Below are positions 52,933 to 61,140 of a stretch of 64,000 bases of DNA, one piece after another. The notes under the pieces are model-generated. The model had not been told where the DNA came from, did no database searches, and worked only from the letters and a program-made list of their open reading frames with translations. How positions within the stretch are numbered: position 1 is the stretch's first letter; each line of letters starts with the position of its first letter. This stretch comes from Streptomyces sp. SirexAA-E (GTDB taxonomy: Bacteria > Actinomycetota > Actinomycetes > Streptomycetales > Streptomycetaceae): assembly GCF_000177195.2 (NCBI RefSeq), contig NC_015953.1:310001-374000 (forward strand), written 5' to 3'. Made by a program: the position numbers and the translations under genes.

Positions 52933-54014
52933 GTGATCGACAGGCGCGCATTCACCCGGACCCTGGGCCTGGGCACCGGCCTGGCGGGGGCCTCACTGGT
53001 CGGCCTCGCGGCCCCCTCCGCCGCCGCCCCCACGAGGTCCGCGGACGACACCGCGCCGGGCACCGGGGAGAAAGGCACGGCGGAGCCCGTCACGCCTGCG
53101 GGCACCCACACCTCGTTCGGCAGGACGAAGCAGGTCAGGGCGGGCCTGCTGGACGTCGGTCACGCCGAGGTGGGCCCCGCCCACGGACCGGTGGTCATCT
53201 GCCTGCACGGCTGGCCCTACGACATCCACAGCTTCGTCGACGTTGCCCCGCGGCTGGCGGCCCAGGGCTACCGTGTGATCGTTCCGTACCTGCGGGGCCA
53301 CGGCACGACCCGCTTCCTCTCCCGCCGGACCTTCCGCAACGCCCAGCAGTCGGCCATCGCCCTGGACATCATCGCCCTGATGGACGCCCTGGCGATCGAC
53401 GAGGCCGTGCTCGCGGGCTTCGACTGGGGGTCGCGGACGGCCGACATCATCGCGGCGCTCCGGCCCGACCGCTGCAAGGCCCTGGTCTCGGTGAGCGGTT
53501 ACCTGATCACCAGCCTGGAGGCCAACCTGCGGCCGCTCGCCCCGAAGGCGGAGTACGCCTGGTGGTACCAGTACTACTTCTCGACGGAGCGCGGCCGGCT
53601 CGCCATGGAGGACTGCGACCACCGGCGTGACCTGACCAGGCTCGTCTGGGAGACCGTCTCCCCCACCTGGGACTTCGACGACGCCACCTTCGAGCGTACG
53701 GCCGCCGCCTTCGAGAACCCCGACCACGCCGCCGTCGTGATCCACAACTACCGCTCACCCTCGGCCTGGCCGAGGGTGAGCGGCGCTACGACGCCTACGA
53801 GAAGCGGCTCGCCGCCCGCCCGGTCATCACGGTGCCGACCATCACGCTGGACGCGGAGCTGGACCCCTTCACCGCGCCGGACGGCGGGGCGTCCTACCGG
53901 GACCGGTTCACCGGTCCGTACGAGCACCGCACACTGCCGGGCATCGGTCACAACCTGCCGCAGGAGGCGCCCGGCGCCTTCGCCCAGGCGGTGATCGACG
54001 TGGACCGCTTGTGA
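52933..54014 (+). pseudogene. Alpha/beta hydrolase (epoxide hydrolase-like), frameshifted
   Basis: A secreted alpha/beta hydrolase with a Tat signal (MIDRRAFTRTLGLGTGLAGA), GTG start after GGAGGGCTTGAC. The fold marks are HGWPYDIHSF (oxyanion HGxP), LAGFDWGSRTA with a putative Asp nucleophile as in epoxide hydrolases, and, in a different frame, ELDPFTAPDGG and the histidine loop GIGHNLPQEAPGAF. The first frame runs well to VIHNYR (about 53754) and then decays into arginine/serine-rich noise. The C-terminal part resumes one frame over from LTLGLAEGERRYDAYEKRLA (about 53758) to 54014. A 7-nt deletion after NYR restores an NYRWRL-like family sequence. It may be a true pseudogene or a sequencing error. 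Confidence 0.78.
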
Positions 54015-54126
54015 ACCACTCCGCGCTTCCGTCACCAGCTTGACAGGTGACGCGGGGGGTATGAATCTGAAAAGGGAACAGCGACGGGCGAAGAGCGGTC
54101 CGCCCGGACCGGGACGGAGGTCGGAC

Positions 54127-54318
54127 ATGCGATCCGAGAACACGGTGGACACCGCTGTCGCGGCACGGCACGAGCGGTTCGGCAGGCTGCCCGACCGCGT
54201 CCCGTACGAGGACATGGTGGAGGAGCGGACCAGCACGCCGAGGGACCTCGCGAGCGCGTACGACCCCGAGGGCTCCTGGCTGTCCTTCTCCTGCGTGGCG
54301 GCCGACCTGGGGCTGTGA
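54127..54318 (+). CDS. Small conserved hypothetical protein
   Basis: A 63-residue protein rich in charged residues: MRSENTVDTAVAARHERFGR followed by DRVPYEDMVEERTSTPRDL and YDPEGSWLSFSCVAADLGL. I believe related short proteins occur in other Streptomyces but cannot name a domain. The ATG at 54127 follows GGAGG at a 6-nt distance, and third codon positions are GC-rich, so it is very likely expressed. It lies between two decayed genes. Confidence 0.6.
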   Translation: MRSENTVDTAVAARHERFGRLPDRVPYEDMVEERTSTPRDLASAYDPEGSWLSFSCVAADLGL

Positions 54319-54520
54319 TCCACGGGTGCCGAAACGGCGGGAGGACCCCGTGAGGGCCGTCCGCCCGCTGGTACTCGCAGGCGCCATACTCAGGCCGAGG
54401 AGGTCAAGACACGGTGGCGGACGACGACATCTCCGGGTGACTCCGGAGCCCCCGGGCCACCGGCCGATGCCACGCGCATCGCCGATGTGGCTGTTCCGTC
54501 CCCCCTTTTCACCATGTCCG

Positions 54521-55063
54521 GGCGGCACCGACGGTGGCCGCGTCGTACGGCCCGACGGTCTCGGGCATCTCCACCAGGAGATGCCTTTCGACGTCTCCGC
54601 CACGGTCGCCGACGCCCTGCGCGACCCCGCTGAAGGTGCTTCGCCGACGGCCTCCCGGCCGACGGCGATGTGGTCAGGCGCCTCGGGCTCACGGTGGGGA
54701 TCCTGGCCCAGGACACGGTGATCGAACGGCCCCACCGCACGGTCCGTGACGTCTACGAGGCGTCGCTCGGAGCCGAGCGCGCGGAAGCGGTGCCGCTGCG
54801 CACCCTGGAACTGCTCGGCGAAACCGACCCGGACAAGCCCGCCGGGTACCTGTCGGTGGGTCAGCGCCGCGGGCTCGCCCTGGCACACCTGGGGGGCCCG
54901 CCCACCCCACCTGCTACTGCTCGACGAGCCGACGAACCATCTGTCGCCCCGCCTCTGCGACGAGTGGGAGGCCGCCCTGGGCACCGGGCCGGGCGCCGTC
55001 GTCCTGGCCAGTCACGACCGCCGGCAGGGCCGCCGGCTGCGGCTCCGGGCCGGGCGGACGGAG
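54521..55063 (+). pseudogene. ABC-F ATPase remnant, multiply frameshifted and internally deleted
   Basis: Pieces of an ABC-F protein in changing frames. A first-domain piece, GTDGGRVVRPDGLGHLHQEM...TVADALRD (54521-54625), runs directly into a piece that resembles a Walker A end (STPLKVL, about 54619-54641). After a shift comes ADGLPADGDVV...VGILAQDT and the signature YLSVGQRRGLALAHLG (to 54894). After another shift come LLLLDEPTNHLS and VVLASHDRR (54908-55024). The linker and most of the first nucleotide-binding domain are missing, so no functional protein can be made. Confidence 0.75.
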
Positions 55064-55094
55064 AGCGACCTCACCGGTCGGACGGTGACGGTGC

Positions 55095-55124
55095 TTGTCA
55101 GGGGTGACAGTCACCCGTCAGGAT
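55095..55124 (+). promoter_or_regulatory. Leaderless promoter with overlapping inverted repeats, CGNR gene
   Basis: TTGTCA (55095-55100), 18 nt, CAGGAT (55119-55124), six nucleotides before the GTG start at 55131. Transcription would begin at or next to the GTG. TGTCA-GGGG-TGACA (55096-55109) and GGGTGA-CAG-TCACCC (55102-55116) are nested inverted repeats in the spacer, likely operators. Confidence 0.6.
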
Positions 55125-55130
55125 GGTGAC

Positions 55131-55685
55131 GTGAGCCTCGATCATGTATTCGTCTGCGGCAATCCGGCCCTCGACTTCGCGGCGACGCTGCGCGCCCGCC
55201 GGTCGGCCCGGTTCGAGATGTTCCCGTCACCGGAGCGGCTCAACGCCTGGTACGTCGAGTCGGGGGTCGTCGACGCGGTCACGCCCGCCCGGGAGTCCGA
55301 CGTCGAGCAGGCGACGACCGTGCGGGAGGCGGTCTACCAGCTGGTCACGGCCCGCAGGCTCGGCGCCGGCTACGACGACACGGCTCTGGCCGTCCTGAAC
55401 CACGCGGCGCGCAGGCCGTCCGCGGTACCGCAGCTGACACCGTCCGGGCGGCGGACCGAGGCGACTCCCGAGGAGGCGCTGTCCACGGTGGCGCGGCTGG
55501 CCGTCGAGCTGCTGAGCGGGCCGGACGTGCCGCTGCTCAAGGAGTGCGGGAACCCCGAGTGCACCCGTGTCTACATCGACCGTTCCCGGGGCACCCGTCG
55601 GCAGTGGTGCGGCATGGAGTCGTGCGGCAACCGGATCAAAGCCGCCGCCTACCGGGCCCGCAAGAAGGACGTGCGAACCGCCTGA
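55131..55685 (+). CDS. CGNR zinc-finger transcriptional regulator (ABATE domain)
   Basis: A 184-residue putative stress regulator. The N-terminal ABATE domain starts DHVFVCGNPALDFAATLRAR and has FEMFPSPERLNAWYVESG. The C-terminal CGNR zinc finger is KECGNPECTRVYIDRSRGTR then RQWCGMESCGNRIKAAAYRAR, with the four Cys (C-x4-C...C-x4-C) and the CGNR signature. Family members bind DNA and often control transporters or isomerases. GTG at 55131 is chosen because CAGGATGGTGAC precedes it; the frame reaches GTG codons as far back as 55095. Autoregulation is suggested by the inverted repeats in its own promoter. Confidence 0.88.
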   Translation: MSLDHVFVCGNPALDFAATLRARRSARFEMFPSPERLNAWYVESGVVDAVTPARESDVEQATTVREAVYQLVTARRLGAGYDDTALAVLNHAARRPSAVPQLTPSGRRTEATPEEALSTVARLAVELLSGPDVPLLKECGNPECTRVYIDRSRGTRRQWCGMESCGNRIKAAAYRARKKDVRTA

Positions 55686-55838
55686 GGACCGGCTCCCGGG
55701 CCGCGCAGCCGCGCCGGGTGCCACCGCTTGGCGGCACCGCACGGCGGAACGGGCGCCCATTTCCGTGACATGCGGGGCGCGGAGCGGGCACATGTGCTGT
55801 TCGATCCGGTTTTCGCACCGCGACGGAGAGGACGCGCC

Positions 55839-56393
55839 ATGGCCACCAGCACGGACGGGGTACGCGGGATCGCCGCCCCCAGGAGCATCCGATTGCCGGG
55901 CATCGTGCTGGGGGTGGGGCTGGGCGGATTCGTCGACGGCATCCTGCTGCACCAGCTGCTCCAGTGGCACCACATGCTGTCGAGCACGAACGACGACCGG
56001 ATCGGGGTGAAGTACTACTCGCCGAACACCGTCTCCGGTCTGGAGATGAACACCGTCTGGGACGGCATCTTCCACGCGGTGTGCTGGATGGCGGTACTCC
56101 TGGGACTGGGCATCCTCTACGCGCGGGTGACGCACCACCGTCGGCGCGTGTGGACCTCCCGCGTGCTGTGGGGCTGGATCCTCGCCGGCTGGGGCCTCTT
56201 CAACCTCGTCGAGGGCCTGCTGGACCACCAGATCCTCGGGATCCACCACGTCTACGCCGGTGACCAGCAGATCTGGTGGGACATGGGCTTCCTGCTCCTG
56301 GGACTCCTGTTCCTGATCGGCGGCTACCTCCTGCAGCGCGGTGGCCGGCCGTTGGCCCCCGACACCGCCGGACCGCGCGGGGAGCGGCCCTGA
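55839..56393 (+). CDS. DUF2243 family membrane protein
   Basis: A 184-residue membrane protein with four helices: GIVLGVGLGGFVDGILLHQL, then VCWMAVLLGLGILYARVTHH, a third LWGWILAGWGLFNLVEGLLD and a C-terminal FLLLGLLFLIGGYLLQRG. His-rich signature HQLLQWHHMLSS and LLDHQILGIHHVY identify DUF2243, a family of unknown function frequently next to cytochrome c oxidase assembly genes. ATG at 55839 follows GGAGAGGACGCGCC. Its stop overlaps the next gene's start (TGATG), coupling it to ctaG. Confidence 0.87.
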   Translation: MATSTDGVRGIAAPRSIRLPGIVLGVGLGGFVDGILLHQLLQWHHMLSSTNDDRIGVKYYSPNTVSGLEMNTVWDGIFHAVCWMAVLLGLGILYARVTHHRRRVWTSRVLWGWILAGWGLFNLVEGLLDHQILGIHHVYAGDQQIWWDMGFLLLGLLFLIGGYLLQRGGRPLAPDTAGPRGERP

Positions 56394-57241
56394 TGGAAGG
56401 CGGCACGCACCACCCGCACGACGGCGGTACCGGAGGCGGCGACGTCTGGGAGGCGTTGTTGCCCGCGTCGGCCGTGGCCCTGCTCGCGGTCGGGTACCTG
56501 CTGCTCGCCCGCCGGGCGCGGGCGCACCGACCGGTGCCCGGGTGGACACGGTGGCGGACGGTGAGCTTCCTGGGCGGGTGCACCCTGCTGGCCGTGGCCC
56601 TGCTGCCGCCCGTCGCCTCCTTCGCGCACGGCGACTTCCGCGGGCACATGGTCCAGCACCTGCTCATCGGCATGTACGCGCCCCTCGCCCTCGTACTGGG
56701 CGCCCCCGTCACCCTGCTGCTGCGGACGCTGCCCGCCGCCCGGGCCCGGCGTCTGACCGCCCTGCTGCACAGCCGCCCCGTGCGCCTGGTCGCCCGTCCG
56801 GTCCCGGCTCTGCTGCTGAGCACCGGGACCCTGGCGGTGCTGTACTTCACCCCGCTGTTCAACGCGACCATGGGGCAGCCGGTGCTCCACTGGGGCGTGC
56901 ACGCGCATTTCCTGCTCTCGGGGTGCCTGTTCGCCTGGGTGATCGCCGGTCCCGACCCCGCGCCGTCGAGGCCCGGGGTCCCGGCCCGGCTGGTGGTCCT
57001 GGGTGTCGCTGTCGCCGCGCACGCCACGGTCTCCCAGCTGATGTACGGCGGCTTCCTGATCGACGTACACGCTCCGGTCCCCGAGGTCAGGGGTGGGGCG
57101 GAGATCATGTACTACGGCGGGGACATCGCCGAACTCCTCCTGGCCGCTGCCCTCGTCACGACCTGGCGGCCGGTCCGCCGGCGGCGCCCGGCCGCCACCG
57201 GACCCGTACCGGTGTCCGCGGCCGGGACGTCCACCGGCTGA
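56393..57241 (+). CDS. ctaG: Cytochrome c oxidase assembly protein (CtaG, caa3 type)
   Basis: A 282-residue membrane protein with about seven helices. Marks of the caa3_CtaG family: RGHMVQHLLIGMYAPLALVL near 83, LHWGVHAHFLLSGCLFAWVI and the C-terminal YYGGDIAELLLAAAL. It probably helps insert copper or assemble the oxidase. The N-terminus is His/Gly-rich (MEGGTHHPHDGGTGG). Coupled to DUF2243. The window also holds a ctaD-ctaF pair 20 kb away, which may be its client; that is inference. Confidence 0.85.
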   Translation: MEGGTHHPHDGGTGGGDVWEALLPASAVALLAVGYLLLARRARAHRPVPGWTRWRTVSFLGGCTLLAVALLPPVASFAHGDFRGHMVQHLLIGMYAPLALVLGAPVTLLLRTLPAARARRLTALLHSRPVRLVARPVPALLLSTGTLAVLYFTPLFNATMGQPVLHWGVHAHFLLSGCLFAWVIAGPDPAPSRPGVPARLVVLGVAVAAHATVSQLMYGGFLIDVHAPVPEVRGGAEIMYYGGDIAELLLAAALVTTWRPVRRRRPAATGPVPVSAAGTSTG

Positions 57242-57301
57242 CCCCGCCGCCCGCACGGCTCACGGCGCGGGCGCGACGCCCCCCCGAGCCGTTGCGCTCG
57301 C

Positions 57302-57318
57302 GGTGCCGGGTCGGCACC
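57302..57318 (+). repeat. Inverted repeat upstream of dhaK
   Basis: GGTGCC-GGGTC-GGCACC (57302-57318), perfect 6-bp arms, overlaps the spacer end of a possible TTGCGC-N17-CACCAT promoter starting at 57292. A further GGTGCC follows at 57327. A regulator site is possible. Confidence 0.4.
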
Positions 57319-57420
57319 ATGCACAGGGTGCCGGTGGCTGTTCCCCCGACCTGGTGGCCATGGCTGCGGGGACCGGCCCGGACCCGCAGGATCAGCAGTC
57401 CGACTCGCTGGAGGATTCCG

Positions 57421-58413
57421 TTGCGCATGCTCATCAACGTGCCCGAGACCGTGGTCGCGGACGCCCTCCGCGGCATCGCCGCCGCCCACCCCGACCTCAC
57501 CGTGGACGTGGAGAACCGCCTGGTCGTACGGCGCGACGCGCCGGTGGCCGGAAAGGTGGGGCTCGTCTCCGGCGGTGGGTCCGGGCACGAACCGCTGCAC
57601 GCGGGGTTCGTCGGGCCCGGGATGCTGTCCGCCGCCTGCCCGGGTGAGGTCTTCACCTCTCCCGTACCCGACCAGATGGTGCGCGCCGCCGCCGCGGTCG
57701 ACAGCGGGGCCGGGGTGCTGTTCGTCGTCAAGAACTACACGGGCGACGTGCTGAACTTCGACATGGCCGCCGAACTCGCCGAGGACGAGGGCGTCCGCGT
57801 CGCCCGGGTGCTGGTCGACGACGACGTGGCGGTGGCCGACAGCACGTTCACGGCCGGGCGCCGCGGGACCGGGGCGACCCTGTTCGTCGAGAAGATCGCG
57901 GGTGCCCTCGCCGACGAGGGCGCGCCCCTGGAGCAGGTGGAGGCGGTGGCGCGCCGGGTGAACGAGTCGTCCCGGAGCTTCGGGGTGGCGCTCGGCGCGG
58001 TCACCACGCCCGCCAAGGGCAGCCCGACCTTCGACCTCCCGCCCGGGGAGCTGGAGTTGGGGATCGGCATCCATGGTGAGCCCGGACGTGAGCGGCGTCC
58101 GATGATGACGTCCGGGGAGATCGCCGACGTCGCCGTCCACGCGGTACTGGACGATCTGCGCCCGACCGGACCGGTGCTGGCGCTGGTGAACGGGATGGGC
58201 GCGACGCCGCTGCTGGAGCTGTACGGATTCAACGCCGAGGTGCGGCGGGTGCTGTCCGAGCGGGGCGTCCCGGTGGCTCGTACGCTGGTCGGCAACTATG
58301 TGACGTCACTCGACATGGCCGGCTGCTCGGTGACGCTGTGCCAGGCCGACGAGGAGATGCTGCGCCTCTGGGACGCCCCGGTGCGGACGCCCGCGCTCCG
58401 TTGGGGCCGATGA
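57421..58413 (+). CDS. dhaK: Dihydroxyacetone kinase subunit DhaK
   Basis: Binds dihydroxyacetone covalently and presents it for phosphorylation. 330 residues. Family marks: LINVPETVVADALRGIA, SGGGSGHEPLHAGFVG, KNYTGDVLNFDMAAELA, and GIGIHGEPGRERR with the covalent hemiaminal His. TTG at 57421 is preferred because GGAGG lies 6 nt upstream, giving the usual M-x-M-L-I-N start; ATG at 57427 is the alternative. First gene of dhaKLM; DhaL follows after 32 nt. Confidence 0.93.
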   Translation: MRMLINVPETVVADALRGIAAAHPDLTVDVENRLVVRRDAPVAGKVGLVSGGGSGHEPLHAGFVGPGMLSAACPGEVFTSPVPDQMVRAAAAVDSGAGVLFVVKNYTGDVLNFDMAAELAEDEGVRVARVLVDDDVAVADSTFTAGRRGTGATLFVEKIAGALADEGAPLEQVEAVARRVNESSRSFGVALGAVTTPAKGSPTFDLPPGELELGIGIHGEPGRERRPMMTSGEIADVAVHAVLDDLRPTGPVLALVNGMGATPLLELYGFNAEVRRVLSERGVPVARTLVGNYVTSLDMAGCSVTLCQADEEMLRLWDAPVRTPALRWGR

Positions 58414-58445
58414 GGCACGTACCCGTCCGACGAACAGGAGACCAT

Positions 58446-59063
58446 GTGCTCGACACCGACTTCTTCCGCCGCTGGATGACCGCGACGGCATCGGCCGTCG
58501 ACCGGGAGGCGGACCGTCTGACCGGTCTCGACTCCGCGATCGGGGACGCCGACCACGGGAGCAACATGCGGCGCGGTTTCGGCGCGGTGACCGACGTGCT
58601 GGAGAAGGAGTCCCCCGGGACGCCGGGCGCGGTACTGGTCCTGGCGGGGCGTCAGCTCATCTCCACGGTGGGCGGGGCGTCCGGGCCGCTGTACGGAACT
58701 CTCCTGCGGCGTACCGGAAAGGCGCTCGGCGACGCGGCCGAGGTGAGCCTGGACGAGCTGGCCGAGGCGTTCGGGGCGGGGGTCGCGGCCGTGGCCCAGC
58801 TGGGCGGGGCGAAGGCCGGGGACAAGACGATGCTCGACGCGCTGCTCCCGGCCGTCGAGGCGCTCGGCGAATCGGTCGGGGCCGCCGGGGACGCGGCCCT
58901 GGCCGGTGCGCTGGCGACCGTGCCGCTGCGGGCGCGCAAGGGCCGGGCCAGCTATCTGGGCGAGCGCAGCATCGGACATGAGGACCCGGGGGCGGCTTCG
59001 GCCGCCCTGCTGGTGGCGGCGCTCGCCGAGGCCGCCGGCACGGGCGACGGAGGTCGGGCATGA
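58446..59063 (+). CDS. dhaL: Dihydroxyacetone kinase subunit DhaL
   Basis: ADP-binding subunit that phosphorylates the DhaK-bound substrate. 205 residues, all-helical. The nucleotide-binding loop IGDADHGSNMRRGF near 36 and the AGDKTMLDALLPA stretch match the family, with C-terminal RASYLGERSIGHEDPGA. GTG at 58446 is preceded by AGGAG at a 5-nt distance; an ATG at 58410 would also overlap the dhaK stop but gives a non-conserved extension. Couples to dhaM through an ATGA overlap. Confidence 0.92.
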   Translation: MLDTDFFRRWMTATASAVDREADRLTGLDSAIGDADHGSNMRRGFGAVTDVLEKESPGTPGAVLVLAGRQLISTVGGASGPLYGTLLRRTGKALGDAAEVSLDELAEAFGAGVAAVAQLGGAKAGDKTMLDALLPAVEALGESVGAAGDAALAGALATVPLRARKGRASYLGERSIGHEDPGAASAALLVAALAEAAGTGDGGRA

Positions 59064-59470
59064 GCGGACAGGCGCAGGTCGGGATCGTGCTGGTCTCGCA
59101 CAGCGGGCCGGTGGCCGAGGCGGTCGCCGAGCTGGCCAGAGGTCTGGCAGCGGGAGGTGCGACGGCGCCCGTCGCGGCGGCCGGGGGCACGAGCGCCGGT
59201 GGTCTGGGCACGAGCACGGATCTGATCGCGGCGGCGGCCGGGGAGGTCGACCGGGGCGCCGGGGTGGCGCTCCTGGTGGACCTCGGGAGCGCGGTGCTGA
59301 CGGTGAAGGCCATGCTCGCGGAGGACGGCGAACTGCCCGGCGGTGCCCGGCTGGTGGACGCCCCGTTCGTCGAGGGCGCGGTCGCGGCACTGGTGACCGC
59401 GTCGGCGGGCGGCGATCTGGACGCGGTGGAGGCGGCGGCCACGGACGCGTACGGCTACCGCAAGGTGTGA
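59060..59470 (+). CDS. dhaM: DhaM, PTS EIIA-like phosphoryl donor subunit
   Basis: A 136-residue protein corresponding to the N-terminal EIIA-Man-like domain only. The phosphoryl-accepting His lies in IVLVSHSGPVAEAVAE near residue 14. It transfers phosphate from PTS HPr to the ADP of DhaL, making this kinase PEP-dependent rather than ATP-dependent. The HPr- and EI-like domains of longer DhaM proteins are absent, so a separate HPr is required. ATG at 59060 overlaps the dhaL stop. A hairpin terminator follows. Confidence 0.9.
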   Translation: MSGQAQVGIVLVSHSGPVAEAVAELARGLAAGGATAPVAAAGGTSAGGLGTSTDLIAAAAGEVDRGAGVALLVDLGSAVLTVKAMLAEDGELPGGARLVDAPFVEGAVAALVTASAGGDLDAVEAAATDAYGYRKV

Positions 59471-59481
59471 GCCCGGGTGTC

Positions 59482-59521
59482 CGGCCCGCCAGGCCCGCGG
59501 AAGGCGCGGGGCGGCGGGCCG
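59482..59521 (+). terminator. Hairpin after dhaM
   Basis: CGGCCCGCC (59482-59490) pairs with GGCGGGCCG (59513-59521), with smaller inner pairings. It begins 12 nt after the dhaM stop. Confidence 0.65.
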
Positions 59522-59701
59522 TGGGCCGGCGGCGCGAGGGCGCCGGGTGCCGCCCACGAGCCGGCGCCGCCCCGGCCGGCGTCCGGCGGCCCGGTCACAC
59601 TCCGGCAACGCGGTCGCAATCAACAAACTGTTCAAGGCGCTTACGGTCTCGTGCTGTCGGGCCTTCCCGGTCCGTCCCACCCGCCCGTCCTGGGAGCGCC
59701 C

Positions 59702-61102
59702 ATGGTGTCCACCACACCCGTCCACCCCGTCGACGCCGTCCCACCGGTCCGCCATCTGGCGGCCTTCGGGCTGCAGCACGTGCTCGCGATGTACGCGGGC
59801 GCGGTGGCCGTGCCGCTGATCGTGGGCGGCGCGATGAAGCTGCCGCCGGCCGACCTCGCCTATCTGATCACCGCGGACCTGCTGATATGCGGCGTCGCCA
59901 CCCTCGTCCAGTGCGTGGGCTTCTGGCGCTTCGGCGTCCGGCTGCCCGTCATGCAGGGCTGTACGTTCGCGGCCGTCTCACCGATGGTGCTGATCGGCAC
60001 GACGGGCGGGGGGCTCCCGGCGATCTACGGCTCCGTGATCGTGGCGGGACTCGCGATCGTGCTGCTGGCCCCGGTGTTCGGCCGGCTGCTCCGCTTCTTC
60101 CCCCCGCTCGTGACGGGCACGGTGATCCTCGTCATCGGTGTCTCCCTGCTGCCGGTGGCCGGTGACTGGGTGGCCGGCGGAGCGGGGGCGCCGGACTTCG
60201 GCGCCCCGAGGAACCTGGCGCTCGCGGCGTTCGTGCTCGTCGTCGTCCTCGCGGTGCAGGGCTTCGCGCCGGCCTTCCTGCGCCGCGTCGCCGTCCTCGT
60301 CGGGATCGCCGTCGGCCTGGTCGTCTCGGTGCCGTTCGGTTTCACGGACTTCGGCCAGGTCGCCGACGCCGGATGGTTCGGCGTCAGCACGCCCTTCCAC
60401 TTCGGCGCCCCGACGTTCCACGCCTCGGCGATCGTGGCGATGCTGGTGGTCGCCCTGGTGACGATGACGGAGACGACCGGGGACTTCATCGCGGTGGGCG
60501 AGATGACCGGACGGAAGGTCGATGCCCGCACGCTGTCGGACGGTCTGCGGGCGGACGGCCTGTCCACCGTGCTCGGCGGTGTGTTCAACACGTTCCCGTA
60601 CACCGCGTTCGCGCAGAACGTGGGGCTCGTCGGCATGACCCGGGTCCGCAGCCGCTGGGTGGTCGCCGCCGCGGGCGGGATCCTCGTCCTGTTGGGGCTG
60701 CTGCCCAAGCTGGGGGCCGTGGTGGCGGCGATCCCGGCTCCGGTGCTGGGCGGCGCGGGTCTGGTGATGTTCGGGACGGTCGCCGCGAGCGGTCTGCGGA
60801 CCCTGGCGCGGGTGGACCTCAGGGACGGCGACAATCTGACGATCATCGCCGTGTCGGTGGCGGTGGGCGTGCTGCCGGTCGGTGTGCCGACGCTCTACGA
60901 CGGGTTCCCCGACTGGTTCCGGACCGTGATGCACAGCGGGATCAGCGCGGGCTGCCTGACGGCCGTGGTACTCAACATCCTTTTCCACCACCTGCCGTCG
61001 AGGGCGGGCGGCACCCCGGATCCGTCCGGCCCGCGCGCCGACGGCGTCCTCGTCCCGGAAGACGGCGGTCAGCGGGCGGAAACGGCCCGCACCGGCGAGT
61101 GA
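59702..61102 (+). CDS. NCS2 nucleobase permease (uracil/xanthine type)
   Basis: Proton-coupled purine or pyrimidine importer, 466 residues, 12-14 helices. NCS2 marks: FGLQHVLAMYAGAVAVPLIV near 23, MQGCTFAAVSPM, TMTETTGDFIAVGEMTGRKV (substrate-binding Glu in helix 8) and the QNxG motif AFAQNVGLVGMTRVRSRWVV. The size and the motif suggest xanthine/urate or uracil transport, without deciding between them. ATG at 59702 follows GGGAGCGCCC. The 230-nt leader has an A/T-rich patch at 59615-59660 but no element I can classify. Confidence 0.88.
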   Translation: MVSTTPVHPVDAVPPVRHLAAFGLQHVLAMYAGAVAVPLIVGGAMKLPPADLAYLITADLLICGVATLVQCVGFWRFGVRLPVMQGCTFAAVSPMVLIGTTGGGLPAIYGSVIVAGLAIVLLAPVFGRLLRFFPPLVTGTVILVIGVSLLPVAGDWVAGGAGAPDFGAPRNLALAAFVLVVVLAVQGFAPAFLRRVAVLVGIAVGLVVSVPFGFTDFGQVADAGWFGVSTPFHFGAPTFHASAIVAMLVVALVTMTETTGDFIAVGEMTGRKVDARTLSDGLRADGLSTVLGGVFNTFPYTAFAQNVGLVGMTRVRSRWVVAAAGGILVLLGLLPKLGAVVAAIPAPVLGGAGLVMFGTVAASGLRTLARVDLRDGDNLTIIAVSVAVGVLPVGVPTLYDGFPDWFRTVMHSGISAGCLTAVVLNILFHHLPSRAGGTPDPSGPRADGVLVPEDGGQRAETARTGE

Positions 61103-61140
61103 CGGTGGTCCGCCCGGCCCCGCGCCCGCACACTGGCGGC

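Noticed and set aside
59471..59701. Riboswitch before the nucleobase permease gene
   Set aside because: The leader has an A/T-rich patch but I see no purine, xanthine or PreQ1-type core structure, and the hairpin there is better explained as the dhaM terminator.
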